From contig CM018051.1 in assembly GCA_008638375.1 (NCBI GenBank), positions 27,525,344-27,589,343 of the forward strand: 64,000 bases of DNA, in the 5' to 3' direction. The translations under genes and the position numbers were made by a program. The notes under the pieces are model-generated. The model was not told where the DNA came from and did not search any database. It saw only the letters and a program-made list of their open reading frames with translations. The stretch comes from Nyssa sinensis (taxonomy: Eukaryota; Streptophyta; Magnoliopsida; Cornales; Nyssaceae). Positions 23,690-35,829 of the stretch are shown here, piece by piece (position 1 is the stretch's first letter; the number at the start of each line of letters is the position of its first letter).

Positions 23690-23820
23690 TAAGCCGGGTA
23701 TGTATGAGAACCTGACTGGGGGTAAAGAGCCAGTCAACAATGTACTTGACTAGTGGTAAAGAGCCAGTCAATGTGAATTCTACTAGGGGCAAAGAGTAGG
23801 TAGACTTCCAAATAAGTCTT
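23690..23820 (+). repeat. ~45-bp tandem repeat in LTR D1, three copies
   Basis: The phrase GGTAAAGAGCCAGTCAA and variants occur three times between 23716 and 23805, each after a CTAGTGG/CTGGGGG-like lead. It lies in the candidate intron 23398-24272. Confidence 0.7.
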
Positions 23821-25007
23821 CATAATAGGTAATGTAAGCCATAAGCTCTAAATTACTATTAGACACCATGTGACAACTTATAGAATGATAGGCAATGTAA
23901 ACCACGAGCTTAAAATTACAGTATGGTCACTACGATGACAACAAACAATCCTACGGGACCAAGCTTATAGATGTAACATGTATTGTTTTGATTACTGCTC
24001 TTACACTATCAGGATTTATGAGATGATGTTTTATATTGCAAAACTATTTGGCATAAAGCTCTTGCATGATTTCAGTAAATATCTTAGAACTCAGTTATAT
24101 CTTTATGTTTTAAAGAATGCTAGTAGCTTTTAGTACAACGTCTTTTTAAATACTATCCATGAAAGATATGAAAGTTTACAAAAAGTAATTTTTCTCGAAA
24201 ACCCATGACAAGGGACCGGTGTTACTCACGAGTTTTTCAATAAGCTCACAAGGTTATCCTATATCTTTTTAGGAATGACTATGAAGTTATAGATCTAGAT
24301 ATTAGTAAGCTTAGATGAACAAAGACTCTAGCCAAGAAAGGATTAGTATCCTAACCATGGAGATATCAACCTAAAGTGTCACGACCCGTAACCCACCCAA
24401 TGCAGATTAGGGGTTGTTGATCGACACTGTCACTCAAACAGGCCATACAAAATCAAATGAATTGCACCAAAGAATGATATTTTTTTTTCTTTTATGTATC
24501 AAGTGCGGAAGATACACATATGCAACTTATCTAATAACAAATCAAATTTTAACAATCATCAATAAGATTATCTCCAAGTATAATTTCCATCATCATAAAT
24601 CACCATTCAAGTCAAATATCATTTCTAGTATCACTGTGTCATAATATCTAATATTAACATTAACCTTACAGGATATATATACAAATTAAGGCTCGGAGCT
24701 ATACACTATCAAAGTTGCCCACAAGCATATCACTAGCTCTACTAGTCATTATCATTGCATTTCCTTCCATATTGTGTTACTTGAAAAATTGTTATAATTC
24801 TAGAGTGAACTAACTTAGCTAAGTAAGTAAATCCTTCACCCTACCATCGGTTAAACAAAGTGTATAACAAGGGAATAATCATAGGATTTCAAGCTTAAAA
24901 GAATCGGCCATTGGGCCAGAGTAACACAGTTTTATAAGGAGTTCACAATGTGATAACAGTGACTAACTAAGTCAATAAGCACAAATTTATCAGTATATAT
25001 CATTTAG

Positions 25008-25640
25008 CTGCCCAAATCAAAGGATTCAATTGAATACAAAGATAAGCCTTATGGGTGTATTTATCATCGAAAGGTAACATCATCAAGTTAACTGTGGGAT
25101 CAAACATATAGAATCTTGGGTCAAATGGATGTATAGATCTAGGTTGAATGATTATACAAATCTAAGTCAAATAGATATAAAAGTCTAGGTTAAGCAAATA
25201 TAAAAATTTGAGTCATAAGAATCCGAGTCAATAAGTCAACAATCATGGTGCGACATCAAACATATGGAACGCTGAGTCAAATGGATATACAAATCTGGGT
25301 CAAATATATATGAGAGTCTGAGTCAAATAGATTGACAACCATAGTGTGAGATCAGACATATGAAACACTGAGTCAAATAGATATACAAATTTGAGTCAAA
25401 ATAGATATAAGAGTATGAGTCAAATAGATATAAGAATATAAGTATAATAGATCAACAATTATAATACAAAATCAAACATATGGAATACTAAGTCAAATGG
25501 ATATACAAATTTAAGTCAAATAAATGAACATAACACGTTTAACTGCCCAAGTCAAAGGAGTTCAATCGAATATAAAGATAAGCCTCGAGGGTGTATTTCA
25601 CATCCAATAGTAACATTATCAAATTAACAAAGGGTGTGGA
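25008..25640 (-). repeat. Minisatellite with flanking ~95-bp direct repeats
   Basis: Between 25090 and 25530 a ~22-24-bp unit of the type GAGTCAAATAGATATACAAA recurs many times, organised in longer ~115-bp periods that begin with ACATATGGAA. The array is bracketed by two diverged copies of a ~95-bp sequence (CTGCCCAAATCAAAGGA... near 25008 and CTGCCCAAGTCAAAGGA... near 25545), about 535 bp apart. Confidence 0.8.
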
Positions 25641-28266
25641 ATCAACACATATAGAATTGAGTTAAATAGACGCTATCAACAAATAGGGCCTGACTACCCC
25701 AAACAACACTTATCCAGGTTCACCGCTTATCTTTGGTTCTACTGAATAGCACCAAGAGCTCTTATCAAATCATGTCTTCATCAAGACTATGTGTTGGGTA
25801 TCATTCCTAAGCACTGAGCCGTAGGTCATTAGTATCACAAAACGGGCGTTATGACTAGCACAAACCCGAGTAGTCATAGATAGCGTCATCAAGAAAAGGA
25901 TTCCACAAGGTTTGTACATATACATAGGTTACAAATGTCCACAACAGAAGGGATCACAATGATCACAAAGATAAGATAAAACCAAGGAGTCAAGGACTCA
26001 TAGATATTCACAATCAATAGAATCTCAACAGATCACAAATTCCACTATATGGAAATCACAATGAACAATAGGTTTTGGACTCAAAGTAATTTATTGATGC
26101 ATAATTTCACGAAATAAGAATTGGTTGTCATCCAAGTAAGCCACATTAGCAGAGAACAAATCCACACATTAGGGTTCGAGTTTACTTACATTGGGTTCTT
26201 AACATTGCATTCCCACACTAGTACCATAGTAGCTATCCCATTGCCTTGTTCCATTTTTCCATCATTTGGGTGATCCTATAATCATGGATAAAAAATACAT
26301 TGGACATTGAATTAGTATTTATTATAATTCCAAACATCTTTATTCAACGTTTTAAGTTCTTTGAACTTAGTCTCATTGATTAAGAGATTCTCAAATTCCC
26401 AATTTAGGGTTTCCTAATGCTTTATGGCTTATTTGGCCCTTCAAGGGCATAATGGTAATTTACACTTTTTAATGTCTCATATTTCTTCATACATAATTTA
26501 TGTATTCGGACTTCATTTTTGAGTATAGTTGGTCCTTATAACATTTATAAGGATATTTCAATTTCATCTATACACTTCAAATAACTTCATTAAGTCTTAC
26601 GGACGTATTGGTCATTTCTTAGTTTGTTACTGAGTCCTATTTTTCTCAAAAGGGCGTCACCGTTAAGTCCAAAATATTAAAGATAATCAGTTTAGGCTTT
26701 TTTAGATCTTAATTTGGATGTATATGACTTACAGTAAGTCTAAGGGCATTTTTATAATTTTGCACTTTCACATGTTACATTTTTTGGTACTTTGTTTGTT
26801 AAAATGAACTCCACCGTTGAGTCCGGAACGTAAAAAAAAGTTAGAATATGCCATCTCTGACATTTAATGGCGTTTGGATTTCCAAGGGCATAATGGTAAT
26901 TATGACATTTCACTTGTCTATATTTCTGGGATTTCATTTCATAAAAAGGATCCTGCCATTGGGTCCAGAATGTCCCAAAATGCTAAGGTATGTATTTTCA
27001 TAGTCATCAGAGTCTAATTGATAGCTTAATTGATCATTATGATATAATTTTAATATTCAAGTTTTCCTATTCACATTTTTTGGGATCTAAATTCTTAAAT
27101 CGGACTCCGCCGTTGAGTCTAGAATGCCCAAAAACATTGGGTTAGACTTTTTCTTTCATTTGAATTGGCCTTCATTTGACCTATTTTTGACTCAAGGGTA
27201 ATTTGGCAATTTTTCTTATAATTAAAAGAATTTAAAATTAATATTTAATTAATTTCCTGGGCCATGTCATAATTAAGAGAGATATTTGGGGGTCAAAACA
27301 TAATTTTAACAAAGTGTAGGGGTCAATTCATAATTTCTAAAAATTGTTAAAATAAAACCAACTGGTTTAGTCCCAATGCAAGTGAACCGGTCTGACTTAG
27401 TTAGAAACCAACCGGTTCGTCTGGTCTGTGATGTCATGCTGACATTAGCATGCCGTCAACCTTATTTATTTATTTATTTATTCTTAAGGTCAAAATGACG
27501 TCATTTCAATAAGTCTAAACCCATTTAAATGTTCGGTCAAGACCCAACCCGTATAGTGTTCATCTTCCTTATTTTTTTGATGAAAGTTCTGATCACCTTC
27601 TCCGGCACCGGCGACCATCGCCAATTGCTTTCTAGTGACAAATCTGACGAGGTTCGACCCCTTTTTCTGTGGAGAATCCATATCCAATGTCAGAATAGGG
27701 TTTGGCCAGATGTGGACTGTTTATTTTTCTATTTTGTGACATTGTACTCACTATTTTTGGTTCCATTTTCTTCCTATGGGTTTTTGGGACCTTGGGGTGT
27801 ATTTTCTCGTTCATAAAATCGACTGAATCACGCAAAAATCCCCTTACCCAGATCATTAAGCCCTACTTGCAACTAGCCTTCTCTTGGCCGTTTCTGCACC
27901 ATTTTATTGTTTTCACTTGCTATGTGTTTCCTTTTCTATGCCCTTTTGAGCCTTGTACTTATTTCTAAGTTTCCCTCAAGTTATTTCCCAAAGCTTGTTA
28001 ATGGTGAACTATTTGCAGGCAAGGGTTTCTAGCCCTTTCGGGCCTACTTTCTACATCTAATCTACCCAAAAAGAATTCATATATTAAATGAGGAAGTTAG
28101 GTTGGCCTTACCTTAGTTCAGTTTTGTTCTCCCTCATAAATCTTCATTTTCTCTCTTTAGTTTCTCCCTCTTCGATCTCTCTTCTTCCAGCTATTTTTCT
28201 TCCTTATTTCTTCTGATCTTGCTTCATTTTTGGGATTCTAGAAGTTGCATGCAATTGGTTTTCCTC

Positions 28267-28307
28267 ATCTTCTTCTCCTTCTTCTTCTTCTTCTTCTTCT
28301 TCTTCTC
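28267..28307. repeat. (CTT)n microsatellite
   Basis: About 40 bp of CTT with one CTC interruption, in LTR D3. Confidence 0.9.
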
Positions 28308-28445
28308 TTATTCTTTTTTTCTCTTTACTCTCTCTCTAGTTTCTCTCTCAAGCCGAACTCCAAAATGGAATGTCTGATTTTTTTTACCACATGCAAGACA
28401 CACATAATACATATACATGATGCAAGCGGTTTGCATGTGATTTAA

Positions 28446-29703
28446 TTGGCTGGGATAGGGGTCCAATAAGGAGTTGACATTTGTCATTTTTTGTGCAGAA
28501 TTTCCCATTCTTTTAGGTTATATACATATCATGTAGGTTATATAGCACAAAAGTGCTGCAACCTAGTTGATATTCTTTTTAGAGATTTAACATTTGCTTG
28601 CACATGGTGCAAGGTTCAAGACTTGGTGGGAGCACTTCTGGGTCTTTTTCCTTCTCTTTTCTCTTTTTATGCATTATATTGCATATTTAATGTATTTCAT
28701 AAACTCCCAAACTTTGTATTTTAAATCTCATAAAAGTTTCTTGGAATTCCCGCAAGACTTCTTGCTTTAGCATACTTCATCTATGCATTAATAGTCTTGC
28801 CTTGGTGTATTTTATTGCACTCTAATTATTCCCAAAAGTCTTTTATAATTATTGGAATAATCTTGATTATACACACTTTATTTATGTATCACACTAGTCT
28901 TCCTTAAGTGCACTTTGTGCACTAATTTTTCAAGATTATTCGTGTGTTAATCCTTGATTAACGCTAATCATAACTTGTTATTGAGTTACGACCTTTGCCA
29001 TTAAATCACCTTTTTAAAATTGGTTGTCTCCAATTTAGAACTAGTTATTCTCATTTACACATCCGCTTCCATATTTACGGATTACTAGTCTTAATTAGAA
29101 TTGTCAATGATTATTTAGCAAATTATCTTATGATAATCATCATTATCCTTAATTGCTTCATTTAATTGGGTCAGGATGTTACATAAAGTGACAGATAGCA
29201 GACTGATGTGATAGCCTAGAGTATGAATGGAATTTGAATGATATTCATCGATGATGTATTAGTTTAGATACTCATGTATAATGTAATGTTGGGCTCATAT
29301 TATTGAATCTTTGATATTATGTTATTCTCTATCGAGTGTGATTGCATTCAAACAAATTTTTTTACAGACTTAGATTTTTGCTACATAACTTTATATGACT
29401 GAATGCAATCTACTTGGATATGTAAAGAGGCTTTGGTTAGACACGTCATCAATGTGCTAAATAGAGTTAGTGTATTGGTGAAATGCCTAGCTGGCCAGTC
29501 ATTATCCCTAATCCGCATAGGGTGGGGTCTGTGATGTGACAACAACCAACCTATGGCTACTACAAAACCTATAACAACCCAATATAGCCCCCATAGCCAC
29601 CAAGGCTAACCAACCAAGAAACTTTCTTTCACTTTGACGCTAGATCTTCCATATATATATATACACATATATATATGTATATACAAACCACACAGACCAA
29701 ACT
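28446..29703 (+). repeat. Tandem segment copy 1 (1258 bp)
   Basis: It runs from TTGGCTGGGAT to the next TTGGCGGGGAT. It contains the 5' end of solo LTR D3, the TAAAG junction, the 3' end of D1 (to about 29541) and ~160 bp beyond. Copies 2 and 3 contain the same junction (near 34575 and 40412), so the triplication came after the D3 insertion. Similarity among copies is high throughout, with small indels. Confidence 0.9.
29189..29541 (+). mobile_element. LTR D1, 3' end
   Basis: Continues D1 after solo LTR D3. It ends CATAGGGTGGGGTCTGTGATGTGACA-like (described in two parts: CATAGGGTGGGGTC, then TGTGATGTGACA), the D-family counterpart of the GGGTCGTGACA ends of the other families. Repeated in tandem copies 2 and 3. 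Confidence 0.65.
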
Positions 29704-31200
29704 TGGCGGGGATGCGGGTCCAATGAGGAGTTGACATTTGTCATTTTTTTTGCTGAATTTCCCATTCTTTTAGGTTATATACATATCATGTGGGTTATAT
29801 AGCACAAAAGTTGTAATATCCCGACCTGGGATACTGGGTCATATGGTACGTATTTCGAGATTAAAGAAAATTTGTGTAAAAATATTTACACCAAAGGAAA
29901 TAATTAATTAAATAATTAAATTTATAATTAATTATTTATTTATATGAAATTATTAACTCTAATTATGATTAAATAAATTTGAACACACAAACACACACTT
30001 TATGGTGTATTGTGTGTATGATATAAAGTGTATAAAAGTATATATATACACATGTCCATGTATAAGTATGTATATATAAATAGTTAAAATATTATTAAAA
30101 TTATAAAGTTATATTAATACCAATATCAAGTGAACAGTAGTGCAAGTGGGTGTGTGTGTGTCGGCTGTGTGTGTGAGTGTGTGTAGGTGAGTTTGTGTGT
30201 GTATATATAATATATATATAACACAAAAACTATCAAGATCCATTTAATGTAAGCTGCCAAAATGGAAAAGCAGAATTAATGGAGTGTAAGATAGGTTGAT
30301 AAGGTCAAAAATAGAGGCTGCAAAGGTGTAGAGAGAGAAGGAGAAAATAAAGAGAGAGAAGGGTCGGTGGTGAGAGTTTAAAAGGCCAAGGCATGCAAAG
30401 CATGCTTGGTTCGTAAGAAACTGATCCTGGAGAGCATTAGGAAGCTAAAGGAAGAAGAAGTAGAGAATCAGAGAGAGAGAAAGATACAGAACATCAAAAA
30501 TAGGTATTTTCTCTCTCTAAAAATATAGAATGGATATGAACTGTTTTAGAGTTTGTTTTCTTTATATGATGTTCAATATACGTTTAAAGTTGAACCATGC
30601 ATGAAAAACTAGTATTAGAGCACTTTAAAAAGGAAACCCAAGAACGACTGCCATGGATGACCTTCAAAAGAACAGGTCTGAAATGGGTGAAATTAAATGG
30701 GTTCTAGCCTACCAAGACTTCAAGATGAGGTCATGAGGGTCATCAAAAATCCCAACAAAAGCCCTTCGAATATTGAGTTGCAGGTTTCGGGTTTTAAACC
30801 CAACACCTCAACTGCACCTCAAAACTTGTTTTAAAGAATGAAAATTTAATCCCCATGAAGAGGGGAACAAAACAAGCCAAATTCCATGAAAAACCATCAA
30901 GAAATAAGGGTTAACCATGGAGTTGCAGTTCGAGTTATCACGACCAAAACCGAGCACACGAACCATTTTTAATCCTTCAAATGAATGCCAAATCAATTGG
31001 TTATGTCTTAGGAATAATTTGGGACCAAAACAGTGGAGATTGGCTGAGTAGAAATGCACGAAATAGGAAGAAATGAATTCGGGAACTAGGGCAACAGTAG
31101 AGTCGACGTGGGGAAGACGAAGACGAGTTAACTCGGTTTTAAAAATAGGGCTGGGTCGACTCGGACAGGTGGCAGCCTCTGGGCTTGCCACCGATTAATT

Positions 31201-31322
31201 GGAACGGCGTCGTTTTGAATGTTGGTTAAGTAAATGGACGCTAGGGCTGACGTCATCATGACGTCAGCCACATGTAAATACCGGATAGACCGGTTGGTTT
31301 ATGACTGGACCGGACCGGTTCA
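31201..31322 (+). promoter_or_regulatory. Putative regulatory module in LTR B1
   Basis: In order: AACGGCGTCGTTTTG (31203-31217), the inverted repeat GCTGACGTCAT around a single centre base (31246-31268) giving two full TGACGTCA sites, then ACCGGTT elements at about 31290 and 31315. TGACGTCA is the classic plant bZIP/TGA-factor site. The same series recurs in B2 and B3 and, eroded, in D1 and D3. Confidence 0.55.
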
Positions 31323-32479
31323 CTTAATCCCTAACCAAACCCTTTGGTTTTCAAGTTTATTTAAAAATAAATAAACCAAACCTATTCCTTATTACGAATT
31401 GACCCCAGAGTTCTGAGAAACTCTACTATGGCCCAACTGAGGGAAATATTATGCAATAAAGCCCCTGAAAAATAATTAATTAATTTAATTATTTAATAAA
31501 TAAAGTAAAATTACCATTATACCCTTGGGTAATAAATAGAGCAAATGAAGTCCAAATTAAGCATATTAATAGTGCATTTTTACTATTTTGGACATTCTGA
31601 GACTAATGATAGGGTCTGTTTTACGAGACGGGGCCCAAAAAAAATAAAAACACGTAAGGGGTAAATGACCAAAATGCCCCTTGACCAAAATTAACAAGTT
31701 ATTAGTGTATTCTTACTATCTCGAACCTTTTGAGTCCAATGGTGAGGTCCACGACACGAAACGGGGTCCCGAAAAAAATAAAGACACGTAAAGGGGAAAA
31801 AAGACCAAAATACCCCTGGTACCCCTAAAGCCAAAATGAAATCAGAGAAGGTCTAAATTGACTTTCTTTGACATCCCAGACTCAAAAATGGAGTCCAAAT
31901 TACGAAACGAAGTACAGAAAAATATGACACGTAAAACGGTAAATGACCATTTTGCCCTTTTACATATAACAGTCCGAATTAAATGTTAGGAAAGCCTAAA
32001 CCGACTTTCTTCGACACTCCGAACTCAATGGTAGAGTCTATTCGACCAAAAGAAATGTCTAAAATAAAAAGACATAAAATTTGATGAATAGCATCTGTTA
32101 GATGACTATGAACTGAAATATTGCCAAAGAACTAAACTGAGGCAAGTACGAGAAATGAAATACGAAAAGACACGACACGTAAACATGTCAAATAAATAAC
32201 TTTAAATTAAAGTTAATGGAACTCCCAGAAGAGTATAAATTGAAATAAATTCAATTCCTAACACATTAAATTGTGTCATAGGTTAAGAATACGAGTTACG
32301 TTAAGTACATATGAATTTATGAAATCATTGTAGGATCTAATACGATTTAAGCATAAGTTAAGGAATATCGAGATGATATTACAATGAATGTGAAGTTGAT
32401 GAGATATTTATGAATTGTTCTTAGGAACTACAAGAAAAGTGGGAAAGCGCATTATTAGCACTAACCCTAAAGAACCAAG

Positions 32480-33511
32480 GTGAGTAACCCTGTATTTGAA
32501 GTGGAGATTTAACTCCATGGATTTAAAAAGGTTTTAAATGCAAAGATATGAAGTGTTTGAAATTTTGAATTCAGTATTTATACGATTCAGTTAAATTGTT
32601 CTGTTTTTATAAACTCTATTATGACATGCTTAGTGAATGGTTTCTGTCATGGTTTTCTTAAAACATGTTTCAGCATGTCTAAAGTTTTAAATGCCAAATT
32701 ATGTAAAGTGTTCTGAATTTGTTTATATCAAGCATTTAAAGGATTTGTTATGAAATTATGTACATGATGTTTTAAATGTTTATGAGAAACACCTATTTGA
32801 AGAAATCATGTATTAAATGTATTTGAATGTAAGAAAAGCTGTGCCTAAGCACTATGGTTTTTGGTTGGGTTGTACGGAACTCAGCCGACTTTCTAAATAA
32901 CAGATTTTTGGGTTGTACGGAACTCAATTAATCTATAAAAACATGACAAGATTTTGGGTTACATACGAACTCAATTGACTGTCAAATGCCCGGTAGCAGG
33001 ACCTAGTCCCCGAGGCAATGAGATATCTCCATTTATAAGTAAGATGGGAGTCCGGTTCGAAACGGATTCCACTAATGGAAGTGATAAGATGACAAATGAT
33101 TTGAAAATGGAAGCAGGTCTTACCCTCATTTTCAATATGCATATGTTTTGAGTTTTTATACTCTATTTAAGAAATACATGTTATGTTATATGTTTTGAAG
33201 TTCATGAGTATAAGTATAGCTTGAATACTTTAAATGTTTCAAAGCTATTGTTTTACGAAATGCATATGTTTGAGTTATATACTCTAATTGACAAAGTATG
33301 AGTTTAGCTTGAATACTTTAAATGTTTTCAAAGCTACATGTTTTAAGGAATGCATATATTCTGTATTCAAAGTATACGAACAATTGGCGGTGATTATTTT
33401 ACAAACTCTTATGTACTAAACCACTGCTAATTGAAAACCCCATGACGAATACTGGAATTGCTCACAAGCTTAGATTAGCTTACCCGGACTTTGTTCGGAC
33501 CCCCCTTTCAG
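32480..33511 (+). other. Candidate intron in LTR B1
   Basis: The donor is CAAG|GTGAGTAA and the acceptor CCCCCTTTCAG|GTGAT. Both are retained in B2 (38248-39287), B3 (62655-63781) and E (44165-45000) although the interior varies in length and carries variable 90-bp repeats. No transcript evidence is available here. Confidence 0.5.
33130..33365 (+). repeat. ~90-bp repeat in LTR B1, two copies
   Basis: Unit core: ATATACTCTATTTGACGAAG then TTTAGCTTGAATACTTTAAATG and TTTCAAAGCTA. There are two copies here, three or more in B2 (38850-39140) and four in B3 (63235-63640), one in E (near 44770-44850). The variation is inside the candidate intron. Confidence 0.85.
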
Positions 33512-35042
33512 GTGATTCAGCAGACAGGGTCTTAAGGACGATGGCGATGAGTCTAGCTGTTTTGGAAGGATATGTTTAAGTGGTTCTTCTGAAGAACCGA
33601 TGAACTCTAGTAGTACCTTTGTATTAGTAGACAATGTAAGAATATGTATTAAGCCCTCAGGGCAACTGAACATGTATTGTATTAATGTTATAAGTCTTTA
33701 AGTTTTAGTTATACTCTGAATGTGTAACCATGTATGCTATGAAAAGAGCGGCAGTATCGGACGGATGTGCGTAAATTTAAATAAGAAAAGAAAATAAAAA
33801 GTTTTTCACGCTTCCGCAAAACGTATGTTGCACATCTATTCGATACCGCTACAGATGCGAGCCTTGTCTCGGGGCCTTCGGGTCTCGGAGCGGCGGTCGC
33901 GATCCGATAATCCGCAGAGGGTGGGTTTCGGGTCGTGACAAAAGTGTTGCAACCTAGTTGGTATTCTTTTTAGAGACTTAACATTTGGTTGCACAAGGTG
34001 TAAGGTTCAAGACTTGGCGGGAGCACTTTTCTGTCTTTTTCCTTCTCTTTTCTCTGTTTATGCATTATATTGCATAATTAGTGTATTTCATAAACTCCCA
34101 AACTTTGTATTTTAAATCTCATAGAAGTTTCTTGGAATTCCTGCAAGACTTCTTGATTTAGCATACTTCGTCTATGCATTAATAGTCTTGCCTTGGTGTA
34201 TTTTATCGCACTTTAATTATTCCCAAAAGTCTATTATAATTATTGGAATAATCTTGATTATACACAGTTTATTTATGTATCACACTAGTCTTGCTTAAGT
34301 GCACTTTGTGCACTAATTTTTTAAGATTATTCGTGTGTTAATCCTTGATTAACTCTAATCGTAACTTGTTATCGAGTTACGACCTTTGCCATTAAATCAC
34401 CTTCTTAAAATTGGTTGTCTCCAATTTAGAACTAGTTGTTCTTATTTACATATCCGCTTCCATATTTGTGGATTACTAGTCTTAATTAAAATTGCCAATG
34501 ATTATTTAGTAAATTATCTTATGATAATCATCATTGTCATTAATTGCGTCATTTAATTGGGTCGGGATGTTACATAAAGTGACAGATAGCAGACTAATGT
34601 GATAGCCTAGAGTATGAATGGAATGTGAATGATATTCATCGATGATGTATTAGTTTAGATACTCATGTATAATGTAATGTTGGGCTCATATTATTGTATC
34701 TTTGATATTATGTACTTATTCTCTATCGAGTGTGATTGCATTCAAACAAATTTTTTTATAGACTTAAATTTTCGCTATATAACTTTATATGGCTGAATGC
34801 AATCTACTTGGATATGTAAAGAGGCTTTGGTTAAATACGACATCAATGTGCTAAATAGAGTTAGTGTATTGGTGAAATGCCTAGCTGGCCAGTCATTATC
34901 CCTAATTTGCATAGGGTGGGGTTTGTGATGTGACAACAACCAACCTATGGCTACTACAAAACCTATAACAACCCAATATAGCCCCGATAGCCACCAAGGC
35001 TAACCAACCAAGAAACTTTCTTTCACTTTGAAGCTAGATCTT

Positions 35043-35044
<2 letters not shown>

Positions 35045-35085
<41 letters not shown>
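35045..35085. repeat. (TA)n microsatellite
   Basis: About 40 bp of TA at the end of tandem segment copy 2; the equivalent tracts in copies 1 and 3 are shorter. Confidence 0.95.
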
Positions 35086-35087
<2 letters not shown>

Positions 35088-35376
35088 AGCGACACAGACC
35101 AAACTTGGCTAGGATGGGTGTAATATCCCAACCCGGGATACCAGGTCATATGGCACGTATTATGAGGTTATGAAAAATTAGTGTGAAAGAATATACACTA
35201 AAAGATATTAATTAACTAATTATGAAATTAATTAATTAATTAAAAGAAATTAGTCACTTGGCATAATTAAATAGAGTATATATATAATACCTACAATACA
35301 CACACTAAAGTGTATTGGGTATGTGCGGTCAAGTGTGTATATACATACACACCTATATGTATGTATACAAGTATAG

Positions 35377-35407
<31 letters not shown>

Positions 35408-35829
35408 TTATATGTATAAATGGGAAAAAAGTAAGGAGAACACAAAATATCTAAAAGTGTGTGTGTGTGTGTCGGTTGATTGAGGTGTGTGTGTGTGTGT
35501 CTCCATGTGTATTGGTGTGTGAATATATATATATATAATATACATATATACAAATATCATCAAAATTTAATGTAAAGCAAAAATTGGGAAGAACAAAATT
35601 GATGAGATGTGAAGGCTAGTGCAGGGCTACGAAATCAGGAAAAGAGAGATAAGGAGAGAGAGAGAGAGAGAGAGGTCGGTGGATTTCTCTTTAAAACAAG
35701 ACATGCAATGCATGCTTGCTTCGTACGAAAGGAAATTCAAAAAGGGAGAAGAAACTAAGGAGCTAAGGAAGGGATACAGAGGTAGAAGAAAGGGGAAAAC
35801 CAACTTAAAAAGGTTGATGCTGCACTTTT

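Larger units (their letters stand above)
20351..24376 (+). mobile_element. LTR family D, copy D1 (5' start off-window), first part
   Basis: Non-coding AT-rich sequence with the same internal order as LTR B (leader, repeated ~130-bp blocks, intron-like 3' part). It begins abruptly after the gypsy 3' LTR, whose right TSD would be AGCAT (20351-20355), so the gypsy probably inserted into D1 and D1's start lies beyond the left edge. It carries a MITE (21258-21852), a (TA)n tract (20511-20552), a TGACGTCA-like remnant near 21990, short repeats near 23690-23820 and a candidate intron 23398-24272. It is interrupted at 24376 by a minus-strand solo LTR and resumes at 29189. Confidence 0.7.
24377..29183 (-). 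mobile_element. Solo LTR, family D-like (D3, 4807 bp), TSD TAAAG
   Basis: Minus strand: it starts TGTAACATCCTGACCC at 29183 and ends GGGTTACGGGTCGTGACA at 24377. It is flanked by TAAAG on both sides (24372-24376 and 29184-29188). It contains a large minisatellite region (25000-25640), repeated blocks in 26400-27200, a TTC-rich microsatellite (28267-28307), and a weak candidate intron from 26189 (GTAAGTAAA) to 24780. Its 5'-most 740 bp (28446-29183) are part of the tandemly triplicated segment. No coding sequence. Confidence 0.9.
29812..33940 (+). mobile_element. Solo LTR, family B (B1, 4129 bp), TSD AAAGT
   Basis: It starts TGTAATATCCCGACC and ends GGGTTTCGGGTCGTGACA, flanked by AAAGT (29807-29811 and 33941-33945). 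Order inside: GT/TA-rich stretch, GA-rich leader, AACGGCGTCGTTTTG, a TGACGTCA palindrome (31246-31268), ACCGGTT sites, four ~130-bp repeated blocks (31580-32060), a candidate intron 32480-33511 with two ~90-bp repeats, then the shared 3' end with the phrase CACGCTTCCGCA. Long stretches are nearly identical to B3. No coding sequence. Confidence 0.94.
29704..35104 (+). repeat. Tandem segment copy 2 (about 1267 bp net), split by LTR B1
   Basis: The segment is 29704-29811 plus 33946-35104 with solo LTR B1 and one TSD copy between. It holds the same order of parts as copy 1. A (TA)n stretch near 35045-35085 ends it. Confidence 0.9.

Noticed and set aside
30808..31191. 127-codon minus-strand frame, also in part at 60977-61228
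   Set aside because: Conserved only because B1 and B3 are nearly identical LTRs; the B3 version is disrupted at its start and nothing in it resembles a protein family.
33470..33673. 67-codon minus-strand frame shared by B1 and B3 (63749-63943)
   Set aside because: It is antisense to the exon-like part of the LTR; identity of the two LTRs accounts for it.
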